This document shows, piece by piece, positions 22,284 to 32,768 of a stretch of DNA of 64,000 nt. The first letter of the stretch is position 1; the number at the start of each line of letters is the position of its first letter. The notes beneath the pieces were generated by a model that was given only the letters and a program-made list of their open reading frames with translations, did no database searches and was not told where the DNA came from. A program made the position numbers and the translations under genes. The DNA comes from Dendrobium chrysotoxum (Eukaryota; Streptophyta; Magnoliopsida; Asparagales; Orchidaceae): contig CM034312.1 in assembly GCA_019925795.1 (NCBI GenBank), forward strand, positions 25,881,914-25,945,913, in the 5' to 3' direction.

Positions 22284-23370
22284 AGAAAGTCACATGATAT
22301 TATATATTGCTAGCTTGAAGTTAAGGTAATTGATTCATTTGTCAAAAATTTAAAAAATAAAAATTATTTAAAATATCATAGGAAAATAATGTAGGATAAG
22401 AAAAATTAAGTTAGTGTTAACGAGCTATTAAACTATTTAAGCAATCTATTTTAAAATAATAAATGGTCTAACTAAAATTTTTTATGTAAAATAATTTTAA
22501 AAGTTAAAATTTATTATTCAAGACACAACACACATTTCTATGAATTTTTTCTTATTTTTTAATTGGACACATGAATGACATGTCTGATATGTTTCAAGTG
22601 AGTGTCGGTCAAGTGGACGTGTCTGACACAACATGCTTCACTATTATGAAGTGTTGGTGCATTATTGTGTAGCTAATAAGAACGATCAAGACATAATGCC
22701 TCTCCGAAGAAATTGGGATGATGCCAATATCATGACAAAGACTGATAGTTATAAGATTACATACAACATTGTATTGCAAAATGCCCTTTTTAATGCTTTA
22801 GATAGTATGAAAGGATAATAGATATATTATTTGGGTTCAAGTTGCTAATTATTGCTGATGGTTAAAAGTTTTTCTAATATCTTTTTTGGTAGAAAATAGC
22901 TCTTTTACCCATCAATTCAATACATTTTTAACATCATCACTACGCTTTATTTTATACAATAAAATAAGTGATACGGACTCACACCTTCTCGTACATAGTG
23001 CTATTAAAGATGATTCTAGAGCAATTCATAGTGAGATTATTGACTGTAATAGGAATTCGAAGGAGTTTATGATCTTGGAAAGGCCCTTAGCGCTCTAGCA
23101 TAACAAGAAAAAAACATGAGAATTTATCCATAAGGGTATGAAGAAGAGATCTTTCTTCAATCTTTTGAATGACACATACCATCTATAAAGAAGAGGTGGC
23201 TTATCAGAGATGAACGACGAACTACTACTCCAAACAGAGAGAAGACTACAAACAAACAAAGATCTTCTGAAGAGCTGAAGTTGAAAAGAAAAACCCACCG
23301 TTTTGCTAGATATCCACTTGCCCTTCACCTCATCATTGCAACAAGAGCACCATGAGAGGGATGCTTACCA
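22284..23370. other. intergenic; possible old gene scraps at 22633-23098
   Basis: Two short plus-strand frames (22633-22818, 22886-23098) have protein-like composition, but I recognise no family. No other feature is visible. Confidence 0.3.
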
Positions 23371-23968
23371 GCGCAATAATTGACCATAGAGTTGGACTAG
23401 GAGGAGTTGGAGGAGATCTTGTCTGTTGAGAAAGAGATAACTCTTCCAAAAGGCAAAAGGAATGAGACAACTAACTCATATTCACTATGCTAGGAGAAAA
23501 TGGATCTCTAGTTTAGGTCGTAGGGTACAACAATTGGGGAATAGGTTGAGGAGGGTAGAGTCCACGAGTAGCAAGGTGAAAGAAGAAGCTTGAGGGAGAG
23601 CCAGAAAAGGGAGAGGTGTAACGAAAGAAAAAAGGAGAAAGCAAACAAATGGGCCAAGCAGAGAAGAGACGGAAGAGAAAGGGGGGTTGCCGATGAGGGA
23701 GGAAGAGGAGGTTGGCAGTGAGGCGTACAAGAGGTTAGGAAGCACAAAATTTTCAAGATTAACATATTCCTCCAACAAGTGCAGCAGCTAAAAGTAAAAC
23801 TACAAATACATGCAAATTGTAGATTGAAAGCCAACCCAGCACTAGAACACATAGCTAGTATCATGCAAGTGGTAGAGTAATTTCCTTAAAAACAAACAAA
23901 TTTTTTTTTCTAAGAAGGATCTAAAATTATGTTCATTGGAAAATCATGGGCTAGAAATAAAGATACAT
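23371..23968. other. purine-rich stretch and 3' flank of the minus-strand gene
   Basis: On the plus strand 23380-23740 is dominated by GA-rich words such as GGAGGAGATC and GAGAAAGAGA. This strand bias produces long Ser/Leu/Phe-rich frames on the minus strand that should not be taken as genes. The part next to 23968 is probably the 3' untranslated region of the gene that ends at 23969. Confidence 0.4.
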
Positions 23969-25828
23969 TCAAACTTCAAATAAAGTATTTTTGTAAAATA
24001 CAGTCCAGTCAGAGTCACCAGAAGAGATAAGACCACCTTCTGTGCTAATTGATTCAGCAAATGAATTGGGCTCCAAAGGAGGAACTTCTGATTGACACTT
24101 TTGAACACCTATTTTGTTGCTGTCGTCTGGAAACTCGTATGATCCAAAACCATTTACTTTTTCAAAGGCCGCAAATTTAAAACCAAACTCAGATTTGACA
24201 TTGCCATCTCTTGGATAATAAGCATTTTCATCATCATCAAAAAACTTGTGATAAGAATCCAACTCGCCCATCTCAAAAATCCTACTAAGAAGTCCATCTC
24301 GCCATGATATCCTTGCACCTGATGCTGATAAATTCTTCTCCCTTACCTCTACCTTGGAGAGCTCATCACATCTAGAGCTTTTGAAACAATTCAGATCAAT
24401 GGAGCTCAAAGGTGTAGGTGTAGGTTGGCAACCAAACTTGAAGCTCAAACCATGCAATGGTGAAATATCATTCTGGCTGTTGCCTGATACTTGTTTCGAT
24501 GACAGTCTCATTGCTTTCAAATCCTCCGTAGCAGAATCAGTCTCCAAAAAAGATATGACACCATTTCTTCTGGAATTGGTATATGATGATGGAGTGGAAA
24601 CAGCACCACTGTTGCTCCAGGATTTCTCAGAAAAAGGAGAAACATCTAAAGCATCACCATATCTATATCCTACTTTCTCCTTGTGAAAGTTAAGAACTTG
24701 GAGCCTGGAAGATGCTTCTGCCCGTTGTACAATTACTGAAAAAGGACTTACACTACTGTTCGAAGTAGGAGTTTTTATAATCCCAGTGCAAGATGATGGT
24801 GTTTTTTCCACTCCAACTTCAGCATCCAAAATGGAAAACTTTGTCTTCACTGAACTAGTCCCAATCTCTTTCTCCATTACATCAAATGGAGACAGAAGCC
24901 AGTTAACAGAAGCTTCATCAGGAAAATCAAAAGTCCGAACTTCAGAACTAGAGGCATCCCTGCCACTTCCATTTCCAATGACTAAGGGAGATGAAAACCA
25001 GCAAACGGAAGCTTCGGCAAGAGGCGGAGGCGCTGAAGAAACCCGAGATATATTACTCTGCTCCTCGCCTATGGTTAGAATGCCACGAGGCCTGCACTTC
25101 CTACGGTCTTGGACGCCGGCTATAACATGCCCTGTAGCGAAACACAATGGAGTCGGAGCCACAGTGAAACCGCAGGGGACCTCCGGCGATATCGAGGCCT
25201 GAATGGGAGGCGTGGAGTTGGATCGAGGAGTTGCCGAAAGCTGTTGCTTGCCTTCCTTCGCCTCAGAACCAGGCTTAATCACTTCAGGCGTAATGGCTCT
25301 CTCTCGAGTAGAAGCCACACCAGATCCATTTTTTCCCTTAAAATCCACCTTAAAGATAGGTTCAGGTTCCGTAATTTTACCTCCAGTGAGCTCTCTCGAA
25401 ACAGGTCTTCGCAGATTCCATTTATGGAGAAGATCTGGGGTATTCGGCTTCGCAGGCTTCTTCAATCGGAGGTTCTGAGGGTTCTCAGAGATGGGTCTTG
25501 GACGGTTATTGTTCCGGAATGAAGCGGGATTAGTGATTTTTTTCGAGGAGAGGGTTCTCGAAATTGGAGGAGCAGATTTAGGAGTACGGGGCTGGCATTT
25601 GGATCTTAGGAAGGAGTCCTCCTTGGACGAGGAATTAGGACGGAGGAAACGGAAGCATCCTCTTCTTTGTGCCTCAGCTGAAGTTTGAATTGGAGGAATA
25701 TCAGGGATGTTGAAATCACTGAGCTGGTTCCTTGGACTGATCCTCTTCGTCTCCGGCTTCTTCACCTTCGCCGACCTCGAAACCTTCCTACCTAACCTTT
25801 CAGTGGAGATCACGGCGTCTTCCTCCAT
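23969..25828 (-). CDS. plant-specific Ser-rich protein of unknown function (AT1G79060/AT3G12970-like)
   Basis: A complete, uninterrupted 619-codon gene, the only long host frame in the window. The protein is hydrophilic, Ser/Pro-rich and largely disordered, without membrane segments. Conserved blocks are RGCFRFL (residues about 56-62); a central signature, TPPIQASISPEVPCG (206-220) followed by GHVIAGVQDRRKCRPRGIL (233-251); two copies of EASVxWxxSP (about 272 and 305); and a C-terminal ISWRDGLLSRIFEMGELD (507-524). I recall these blocks from uncharacterised plant proteins typified by Arabidopsis AT1G79060 and AT3G12970; the assignment is from memory. The N-terminus is basic (RLGRKVSRSAKVKK), so nuclear location is plausible. 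The ATG follows a CT-rich leader (about 25829-25850), typical of plant 5' untranslated regions. A TGA closes it at 23969. Confidence 0.85.
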   Translation of the reverse strand: MEEDAVISTERLGRKVSRSAKVKKPETKRISPRNQLSDFNIPDIPPIQTSAEAQRRGCFRFLRPNSSSKEDSFLRSKCQPRTPKSAPPISRTLSSKKITNPASFRNNNRPRPISENPQNLRLKKPAKPNTPDLLHKWNLRRPVSRELTGGKITEPEPIFKVDFKGKNGSGVASTRERAITPEVIKPGSEAKEGKQQLSATPRSNSTPPIQASISPEVPCGFTVAPTPLCFATGHVIAGVQDRRKCRPRGILTIGEEQSNISRVSSAPPPLAEASVCWFSSPLVIGNGSGRDASSSEVRTFDFPDEASVNWLLSPFDVMEKEIGTSSVKTKFSILDAEVGVEKTPSSCTGIIKTPTSNSSVSPFSVIVQRAEASSRLQVLNFHKEKVGYRYGDALDVSPFSEKSWSNSGAVSTPSSYTNSRRNGVISFLETDSATEDLKAMRLSSKQVSGNSQNDISPLHGLSFKFGCQPTPTPLSSIDLNCFKSSRCDELSKVEVREKNLSASGARISWRDGLLSRIFEMGELDSYHKFFDDDENAYYPRDGNVKSEFGFKFAAFEKVNGFGSYEFPDDSNKIGVQKCQSEVPPLEPNSFAESISTEGGLISSGDSDWTVFYKNTLFEV

Positions 25829-26704
25829 CTCTCTCTCTCCCCCCTGTCAGCCGGCGACAGATCCGTTGATCAAAGCTAAAAAAAGAACGTTATTTTGAAT
25901 AGAGTAGGAAAGCTTCCTAATTTTTTTCCTTCAAATAAACAAAAGGAGAAGGCACATAAGATGAGAGTGCCAAATTGTTCAAATTAAGAGATCACCTGCC
26001 AAACATAGTTCAAAACTTCAAATTCATATTTAGCTTTCAATACATGTGCCAAGCCAACTTAATAGAAGAGCACATTATAATTGTTCTTTCATTATTTCAT
26101 TGTGAGATATGGCTCATTTCTACTTAGGATGGGCTAATTACACACGAGCTAAAAATATATAATGAATGATTATACTAATGTGTTTCTTCTTTTTAGTACC
26201 ATCTATGAAAATTTTTTCACGACGTTAATGACAGTGTCATGACATACTAAAACAATGTTGCCTACAACAATTTTGTTACTATCAACAATTGGAATGCCAA
26301 AACTAATTATGAACTCGCAACTCATTTCACATCAATGATCACTATATAGGTACATGTTGATGCTCATTTCATTGAGATCTACATTTACCTTCACTTTTTA
26401 ACCAAAACACTTAAAATGAGCTCCACCACTCCTCAGCATTCTATTATCCGACCCAATATCTTATTGGATTGAGGAAAAATTTGAACTTTCTAATAACAAA
26501 TGCCATGGGCAGCATGAGATTATTATACAATTCACCTTTGTTGCGAGAGATTCTGGATGAAAAAATTCCTCATAAATTCAAAATCCTACATTTATAGATG
26601 TGCAAATTCATTACCAGTCAGTTTGAGCAGTTGAATGTTTTGAGATTGTAATTTCCTTATAGAACATCACCAAATTAGTTAAATGTGGAGTCTTTGATAC
26701 AACC
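25829..26704. other. promoter side of the 619-codon gene, then intergenic
   Basis: The first 50-100 bp contain CT repeats (CTCTCTCTCT on the plus strand, so GA repeats in the gene sense) and probably the 5' leader. The remainder is AT-rich without a supported feature. Confidence 0.4.
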
Positions 26705-26744
26705 TTAAATGATTATACTCAATAATGATATAACAATTTTCAAT

Positions 26745-26838
<94 letters not shown>

Positions 26839-27115
26839 TGACCCATCATTCATATTGTTGCTCAATTTTTTGTAGTCAAGAGGTCCCTAAGGACCCTACA
26901 CCTCCTTAAATGATTATACTCAATAATGGTATATAATAACTTACAAGCTTCATTTATTTTGTCTTTCGGTGACCTATCATGCATATTTGTTTTCCCTCAT
27001 TTTTTTGTAGTTTGGTGGTCCCAAATTATTAATTATACTGAATAATAGTATAACTACTTATAAGCTTCATATATTTCATCTTTTGGTGATCTATCGTATA
27101 TGTTTTCCCTCTAAC
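26705..27115. repeat. three-unit tandem repeat, first unit expanded by an AT microsatellite
   Basis: Units start at about 26705, 26906 and 27027 with TTAAATGATTATACTCAATAATG or a variant. They share GGTGACC(T/C)ATCAT and TTTTTTGTAGT blocks. Units 2 and 3 are about 90-120 bp. Unit 1 is about 200 bp because it contains the (AT)n run. Confidence 0.7.
26749..26836. repeat. (AT)n microsatellite
   Basis: About 44 uninterrupted AT dinucleotides. A Tyr-Ile repeat open frame across it is an artefact. Confidence 0.95.
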
Positions 27116-27332
27116 AGTCAGATATTCTTGTAAACATATCACCCACTTCAACTGTGCATTAAATACTGCGATAGATTTAATTATATAGCTAGGCAAATTC
27201 AATGATCTATTAATGGATGGGATATAGGTAACTTCACAAAATACAATTAGCTTCCTAACTAGAGGATCTAAAACTACTCTTATTTATCCAAAATTGAGAT
27301 TTTACTAGTAAGGTTAAGGTAGTAAGTTTTTG

Positions 27333-27705
27333 GGGGTTCGAAGGAATTGTATGGATGGAAATGAAAAAATTAAAAGACACTAAAAATAAGGAAATAAATT
27401 GAATTGGAATTAGCTATCATCTTTTTATTTGATGGAGAAGAAATTGATGAATTTACTTTTGTTATTTGATTGATAAAAGTTTGTGATTTTATTATTTGTT
27501 TATAAGATGGCTCATTAGAGCTAGCCACAATGAAGGCCAAATAAATATTTCTTTGTTTGATAGAAAATTATCAATGAAAAATTTTATTTGTTCATATTCC
27601 TAGCTAGCTAAATTCATTTCCCAAAAATAAGGTTAGATTCAGACACTAAAAAAAAAAAAGAAATAAAGTGCATTTTCATTTCCTCCAATTTCTTCAAACT
27701 AAGCC
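27333..27705. mobile_element. possible decayed inverted-repeat element
   Basis: The left end (GGGGTTCGAAGGAATTG..GGATGGAAATGAAAA) is imperfectly complementary to the right end (CATTTTCATTTCCTCC AATTTCTTCAAACTAAGCC). The arms are about 30 bp with several mismatches, and no target duplication is clear. This is a weak call. Confidence 0.35.
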
Positions 27706-29657
27706 ATAACTTATAATTTGAGGAATGGCAATATTTTTCAAGATTTCATTCAAAATTTTCAAACAAATTTGAGTTGGACCTACTAGCATTGCTCTTAATG
27801 ATTTTATTTTTAAAACTAAAATGTCTCAATCTCTAAAAGTTAGGAATAATGCTTTATTTATCTAAAATTTTAAAACCAAATACATAGAGTTAGAGTTGAG
27901 TTCCACAAATGAATTTCATTAGAGTGAATTTAATGATTTCTTTGCATGAAATTACTTATCACAAACTAAAATTTGAACATTTTTTTGAATTATAATGAAT
28001 TTAAATGTTTATAAACACCCTGCTAAAACTGAAATTGTATTAACTTCATGAATAAATATAATTTTCTAATGCAACACCTTTTAACTTAATATTTTATTAT
28101 TATCTTTGGAAAAAATTGACATTCAAGCCCTCAAAGTGGAGTTAGTTTTTGTGATAAATTGAAGCCGGTCGAACTAAAGGCTTAACACCTCTTGAATCAG
28201 ATCAACCTATCATGCAAAATCGGGATTTCAATCTTTGAGTCTCTTTTTGTGACGCTGCCCCGACTCCAATTTGCTTACAATTTCCACCACTATGTTTGCT
28301 TGAAATTTTCTGCTCGTTGCCACCATGCATGAAATTTAAGGAGAAGAAATTGAGGACATCTCATCCTTCTTTTTTGTGATCATCAAACCCCTTCTTTCTT
28401 CCCTAAAAACCCTAGCTGCTAATTTGTTCCTAGACAATAATAGTAAGCAATATTTTTCCCTTTCTTCTTCTTGTCTTTCTACTATGCCTCCTTATTATTA
28501 TCTCTTAAATTATTTGTAGTTGTAGTTTTGTTTCCCCTAAAACTTATCACTTTATCCCTCGCAATCGCTCATTGGATTCTTTATAGTTAAATATTAGAGA
28601 GCTTGTAGGTAACTTCATCATTTCCTTCCCTTCTCTTTACCCTTAGTTTGAGTATAGATTATCCTTATTAATTAGTATTTTTTCATCCTAGGTTTATATT
28701 TGAATATGAGTATATTTTTTATATTAGATTATAGGAATAGGTTATTAGTGATATGCTACTCCACATTAATGATAGCTTATAATGTTAACATATTCTAACG
28801 TATTTATCTAGTGACCCAAGTTAATTAGGTTACATCTAATTCAATGGTCAATAATTTATTAATACCTTTTCATGCATTATTGTAATTTTCTCAAAGTTTA
28901 TATATTTTAGGAACTTCATGTTAATACAATATGACATTGCCTCATTAGTTTTTAGAAGAGGTTAGTTTTGAATGTTGCAACTTAAGGTAAGGAGCTATTA
29001 TTTATTAAAGGGTAAATGTACTCTTCTTTGTTTGGTGCTTTATCTTTATTACTTGTATTAGGTCCTTTGATTTTATAGGTTGATATTCATTCTTTCAATA
29101 CTTATTTATTACTATGCATGTGTAGTAGACATTATTATTGTCCACAATAAAATTATCATATCATAGGGAAAATGAATTTATTATACACGGACTCTTATCC
29201 ATTGAATTTATTTTATCTCATAAAGAATCTAGTCTCATATATATTAATTTTTATTAAATGTAATAAATAATATTCTCGCAAATTATACTGGTTGTAGAAT
29301 TCACAATTCTTATATTAACTATATAATACATGTTGAAAACTTGCTTATGAGAAATATGAAATTTTATGCATGTGTATAATGTTATGTAGGTTGATAGAAC
29401 CCTTTTGGATATTGGCTAACCAAGGCAACAGTCCCATAGAGTGACTCTATAAGAAATCATAAGATTGCTTTGGGTTGATGTTTACCTTCTTAGTGCGGGG
29501 TATTTGATTAAAACAACTATATATATATATATTTGAATGTAATTATACTGATGATAGTTTGTCATACACATTTGTAATGAATACTAAAATGTGTTATAGG
29601 AAGTATGACATATTTTATTTGCACATTGATTCGCTCTTCCCTCTTTGGTTGTTCAGG
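27706..29657. other. AT-rich intergenic DNA, no gene
   Basis: No supported frame. AAAAACCCTAGCT at about 28405 is a telo-box-like motif common in plant leaders, but no gene follows it. Confidence 0.4.
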
Positions 29658-30480
29658 TTGCATACTCCATCTCCTTATCATTTATGTTTTAATAAATATT
29701 ATTTACTTGCTAGGTTCTAATTCAGACTCACTCGTTGTTAACTTTTCTCATAGTGGGTCCAATTGAAATATTTGGTGGACCATCACAAAAGGATTATATT
29801 TACTAGTAGAAGGATATATTTAATATTTTAAGTTTTAGTAGTAATTCATTCATATTTTCTTTTGAGAATGAAGTAATTTTATTTAATTAGTTTCTTCATT
29901 CAATATTCTTTTCATATATTGTTTCCAATTTTATGTACTATCATTTTGAACTTTGCATACATCATCTCCTTATTGTTTTAATTTTTTTTTTTGGGAACTG
30001 GGAGTATCAGCCCGCTGCCACCTCAACTTGTGAGGTGCTTGGCGATGTCCACTAATCTCCTCGGTCGACCTAGCGGTGGCACCCACACCAGAAACCCCTG
30101 GGCCAACACTTTATTGGTCCCCACCTAAGAGGCGCGGCCGTAGTGGGGTGGATTCAAACCCGGGATGGGGGGGGTTCCCAATCGTGCTCTCCCACCAACC
30201 ACCCTAAGCCTCGGTGGGTATTGTTTAAATTTTAATAGGTATAAATAACTTGCAAGGTTTAAATTCAAACTCACTCATTAACTTTTTTCATAGCCAGTCC
30301 TACTAGAATATTTGGTGGACCATCACCAACTAGTAGTAAGATATATTTGATATTTTAAGTTGTAGTAGTAGTTCATTCAAATTATCTTTTGAGGATTGAG
30401 TAATTTTATTTAAGCAATTGCTTCTTTCAGTACTCTTTTCATACATTGTTTCCATTTTGATATACTATCATTTTAATGTA
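29658..30480. repeat. tandem duplication of about 290 bp, second unit split by a SINE
   Basis: Unit 1 (29658-29952) and unit 2 (29953-about 30480) share TTGCATAC.CCATCTCCTTAT, ACTCACTC.TT..ACTTTT, ATATTTGGTGGACCATCAC and TTCATACATTGTTTCCA blocks in the same order. Removing the SINE and its target duplication from unit 2 leaves about 280 bp, matching unit 1. The duplication therefore predates the SINE. Confidence 0.75.
29986..30218 (-). mobile_element. tRNA-derived SINE with target duplication
   Basis: Read on the minus strand from 30218, the element has a tRNA-like head: GGTTGGTGGGAGAGCACG as A-box region and GGGTTTGAATCC (about 30150) as a perfect-looking B box. It then runs about 150 bp of body and ends in a poly(A) tail (poly-T on the plus strand at about 29982-29992). 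Flanking TATTGTTTTAATTTT (29971-29985) and TATTGTTTAAATTTT (30219-30233) match at 14 of 15 positions. It is GC-rich compared with its host sequence. Confidence 0.85.
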
Positions 30481-31741
30481 TAGAAATGAAATAAATTTTA
30501 CTTTTCTTTTTATTATTTAATTTGATTTATTCTGTTATATTACTTTTATATGAAAATTCATCTTTTGAGCATAAAATAAATTTTACTTATCCCTTCATCA
30601 CATCTTATGTGATCAAGGTGCACCATGTTTCAAACTCGGAGTGTGATAGAGTGGTATCATATCCATTTGTTTTATATTTGATAATACATCTTATTTTCTT
30701 AGGATTAGATTGTGGGATAAATTAATGTTTGCAAAGAGAAGACCACTAAAAAAATGAAAAGCTATAGATATTCAAGTATAAGAAGATTCACAAAAAAATA
30801 ACATCAGAATCATCAGAATCATTAGAAGTAAAAAAAGAATCCTTACTATCTTCACTGTGGCAAGTGGTATTCAAGAACTTGCAATTTGGTTGTCGGGATG
30901 CATTTCAATTGCTATAGCATAAAGCATAAGGCCAATGATTGGCCTCCTAATATCCAAGAGCAATCTAATTTTGTAGTTGCATGAGTTAACTTCAAACATC
31001 CACACCAAATGGGTGGAATAAATTGCATGGAGTTTAGCACCACAAGCAAAATAATAAAGGAAAAGCATGGTCATATTATCCTCAACCTCAGTAGAAATCA
31101 TAACAATTATTGATACCTCAGCTCACTGGCAGAGCTAGGAACTTTTCATAGAGGGGGCCTATTTATTTTCTTAAAAAATTTTCTTCAACTTGTGATGATA
31201 ATAATAAATAGCCCTAGCAGTAAAACAAATGCCACATTGCAGTTGATTAGAGGCTTAGCCTTTCATACTAGGAAATTAAAGCATAGAACAAAGGAAGTTG
31301 ACCAGAGGCCTAACCTTGCAAAACTAACAAGCAACTCAAGATTGTGTATGTATAGCTTGCTTTTTAGACTAGGAACTATCAGCTGATTCTGTAACAACCA
31401 GTCTTTCCTACATGACCAGAAAAGAGAAAGAGATTCCTCATTTTGTGGGCAAACTATCTCATATAACAAATTGCATTCAAAGGAGACACGGGAGAGTATA
31501 AATAAATTTTAGGTAATAAAATTCCTCAAAAAATAGTCATCAAAATTGAGAAATTTGAGAGCATGAACCTGTGATCACATAATCTCCCAAAATCAAGAAA
31601 GACTAGGCAAAGTTGAAGGTCTTAAAATAATAATCGAAAAATACAGGAAATGAGAAAAAAAAACCCCAATCTCACACCATTACAGATCTAACAAAAGCGT
31701 ACCACTACTATAGTTCACAGTTAATATTGAAGCATTCTTTA
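30481..31741. other. intergenic, no gene recognised
   Basis: Short frames at 30522-30725, 30871-31101 and 31192-31469 show no family resemblance. Nothing else supported. Confidence 0.35.
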
Positions 31742-31813
31742 GATACCATATCATGAAAATTCAAAGATACCATATCATGAAAATTCAAAGATACCATATC
31801 ATGAAAATTCAAA
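31742..31813. repeat. three perfect copies of a 24-bp repeat
   Basis: GATACCATATCATGAAAATTCAAA is repeated three times head to tail with no differences, so the expansion is recent. Confidence 0.95.
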
Positions 31814-31819
31814 GGATGG

Positions 31820-32768
31820 TTGTGAAACGACACACTAAGACGGGGGTGAATTGGTATTTTAAAAATCTTTTTTAAAAATCCTTTTTGAAATTATAAACCA
31901 ATTTATCAAGTTTAAAATCAAAATTAGATTTTATTGAAGCGAATAATGAAACAAAAAACTAATCTTTGTCTTTTAGATTTTTTGTAGAAAAATAAATGTA
32001 TAATTTTTTTTTTATTTTTTAACTAAGAAATAAACTCAATCAATTATAAGTCTTGTATCACAATAATCATCAACACAAATCAAATTGTAGAAAGTATATT
32101 TGCAAGAAAATAAATTGCATAAAATAAAATATGGAAAGAAAATGAATGAAAGCACCAAAAATTTATAGTGGTTTAGTCAACTTGACCTGCGTCCACTCCC
32201 CAAAGTTTTTCTCTCTGATTTTTGCACTAAACAAATTAGTGTATCTCCTTTTGCCCCCTTGACAAGGCAGAGAAGCCCTAAAAAAATCACCTACACCCTT
32301 GATGCGGCTGAGAACCAAATCACTTTCACCTTCACCGGTGTGGCGGTGTTGACGAATCCCATTCACCTTCCTCGATGTGGCAGAGTAGCTGAATCCCTTT
32401 CACCTTCCCCGATGTATGCAGTGGAGTTGTCGGGAACCCTTTAACTTCAAGAGCTTCTTTACAGAGTTTCTCTCAAAAAAGACTTTGAAACATGGAGGAA
32501 CAAGGTAGACGTTGGCCTGAGAAACCATACGAAAACACCCCCTCATACTCCCTTACACTCACAAGGCTCTTCTCCCTCTCTCACAACTTTATCTCTCCTC
32601 CTTACTTAAATATATATCTTTAAACTCTTTCTTATAGAAGACACACACCCTTAGACAACCAAAAGACTCTCTCAAATGAATTAAGAGATGTTTAAATAGT
32701 AAGCTTATAGAAAAATCCTAATTTTCAATTCTACCATCACTGTTTATATAGTATAATCTATAAATCAT
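31820..32768 (-). repeat. old Sirevirus-type LTR fragment
   Basis: It is related to the LTRs at 42446-44062 and 52302-53885 and in the same orientation. It has GGGGGTGAATTGGTATTTTAAAAATC near 31845, then TATAGTGGTTTAGTCAACTTGACC..CGTCCACTCCCC at about 32166-32200, TGCACTAAACAAA..GTGTATCTCCTTTTGCCC, and AAGGCAGAGAAGCCC. The palindrome array present in the younger LTRs is absent or not recognisable. The LTR block beginning at 32769 seems to be inserted into or next to it. Confidence 0.65.

Noticed and set aside
23485..23864. Leu/Ser/Phe-rich membrane protein on the minus strand
   Set aside because: It is produced by a purine-rich plus strand, with two overlapping frames and no family.
26709..26909. 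Tyr-Ile repeat peptide
   Set aside because: Simple translation of the AT microsatellite.
30140..30218. Functional tRNA gene on the minus strand
   Set aside because: The tRNA-like head belongs to a SINE with a poly(A) tail and target duplication.
30871..31101. Minus-strand gene fragment of 76 codons
   Set aside because: Protein-like composition but no recognised family, neighbouring exon or splice evidence.
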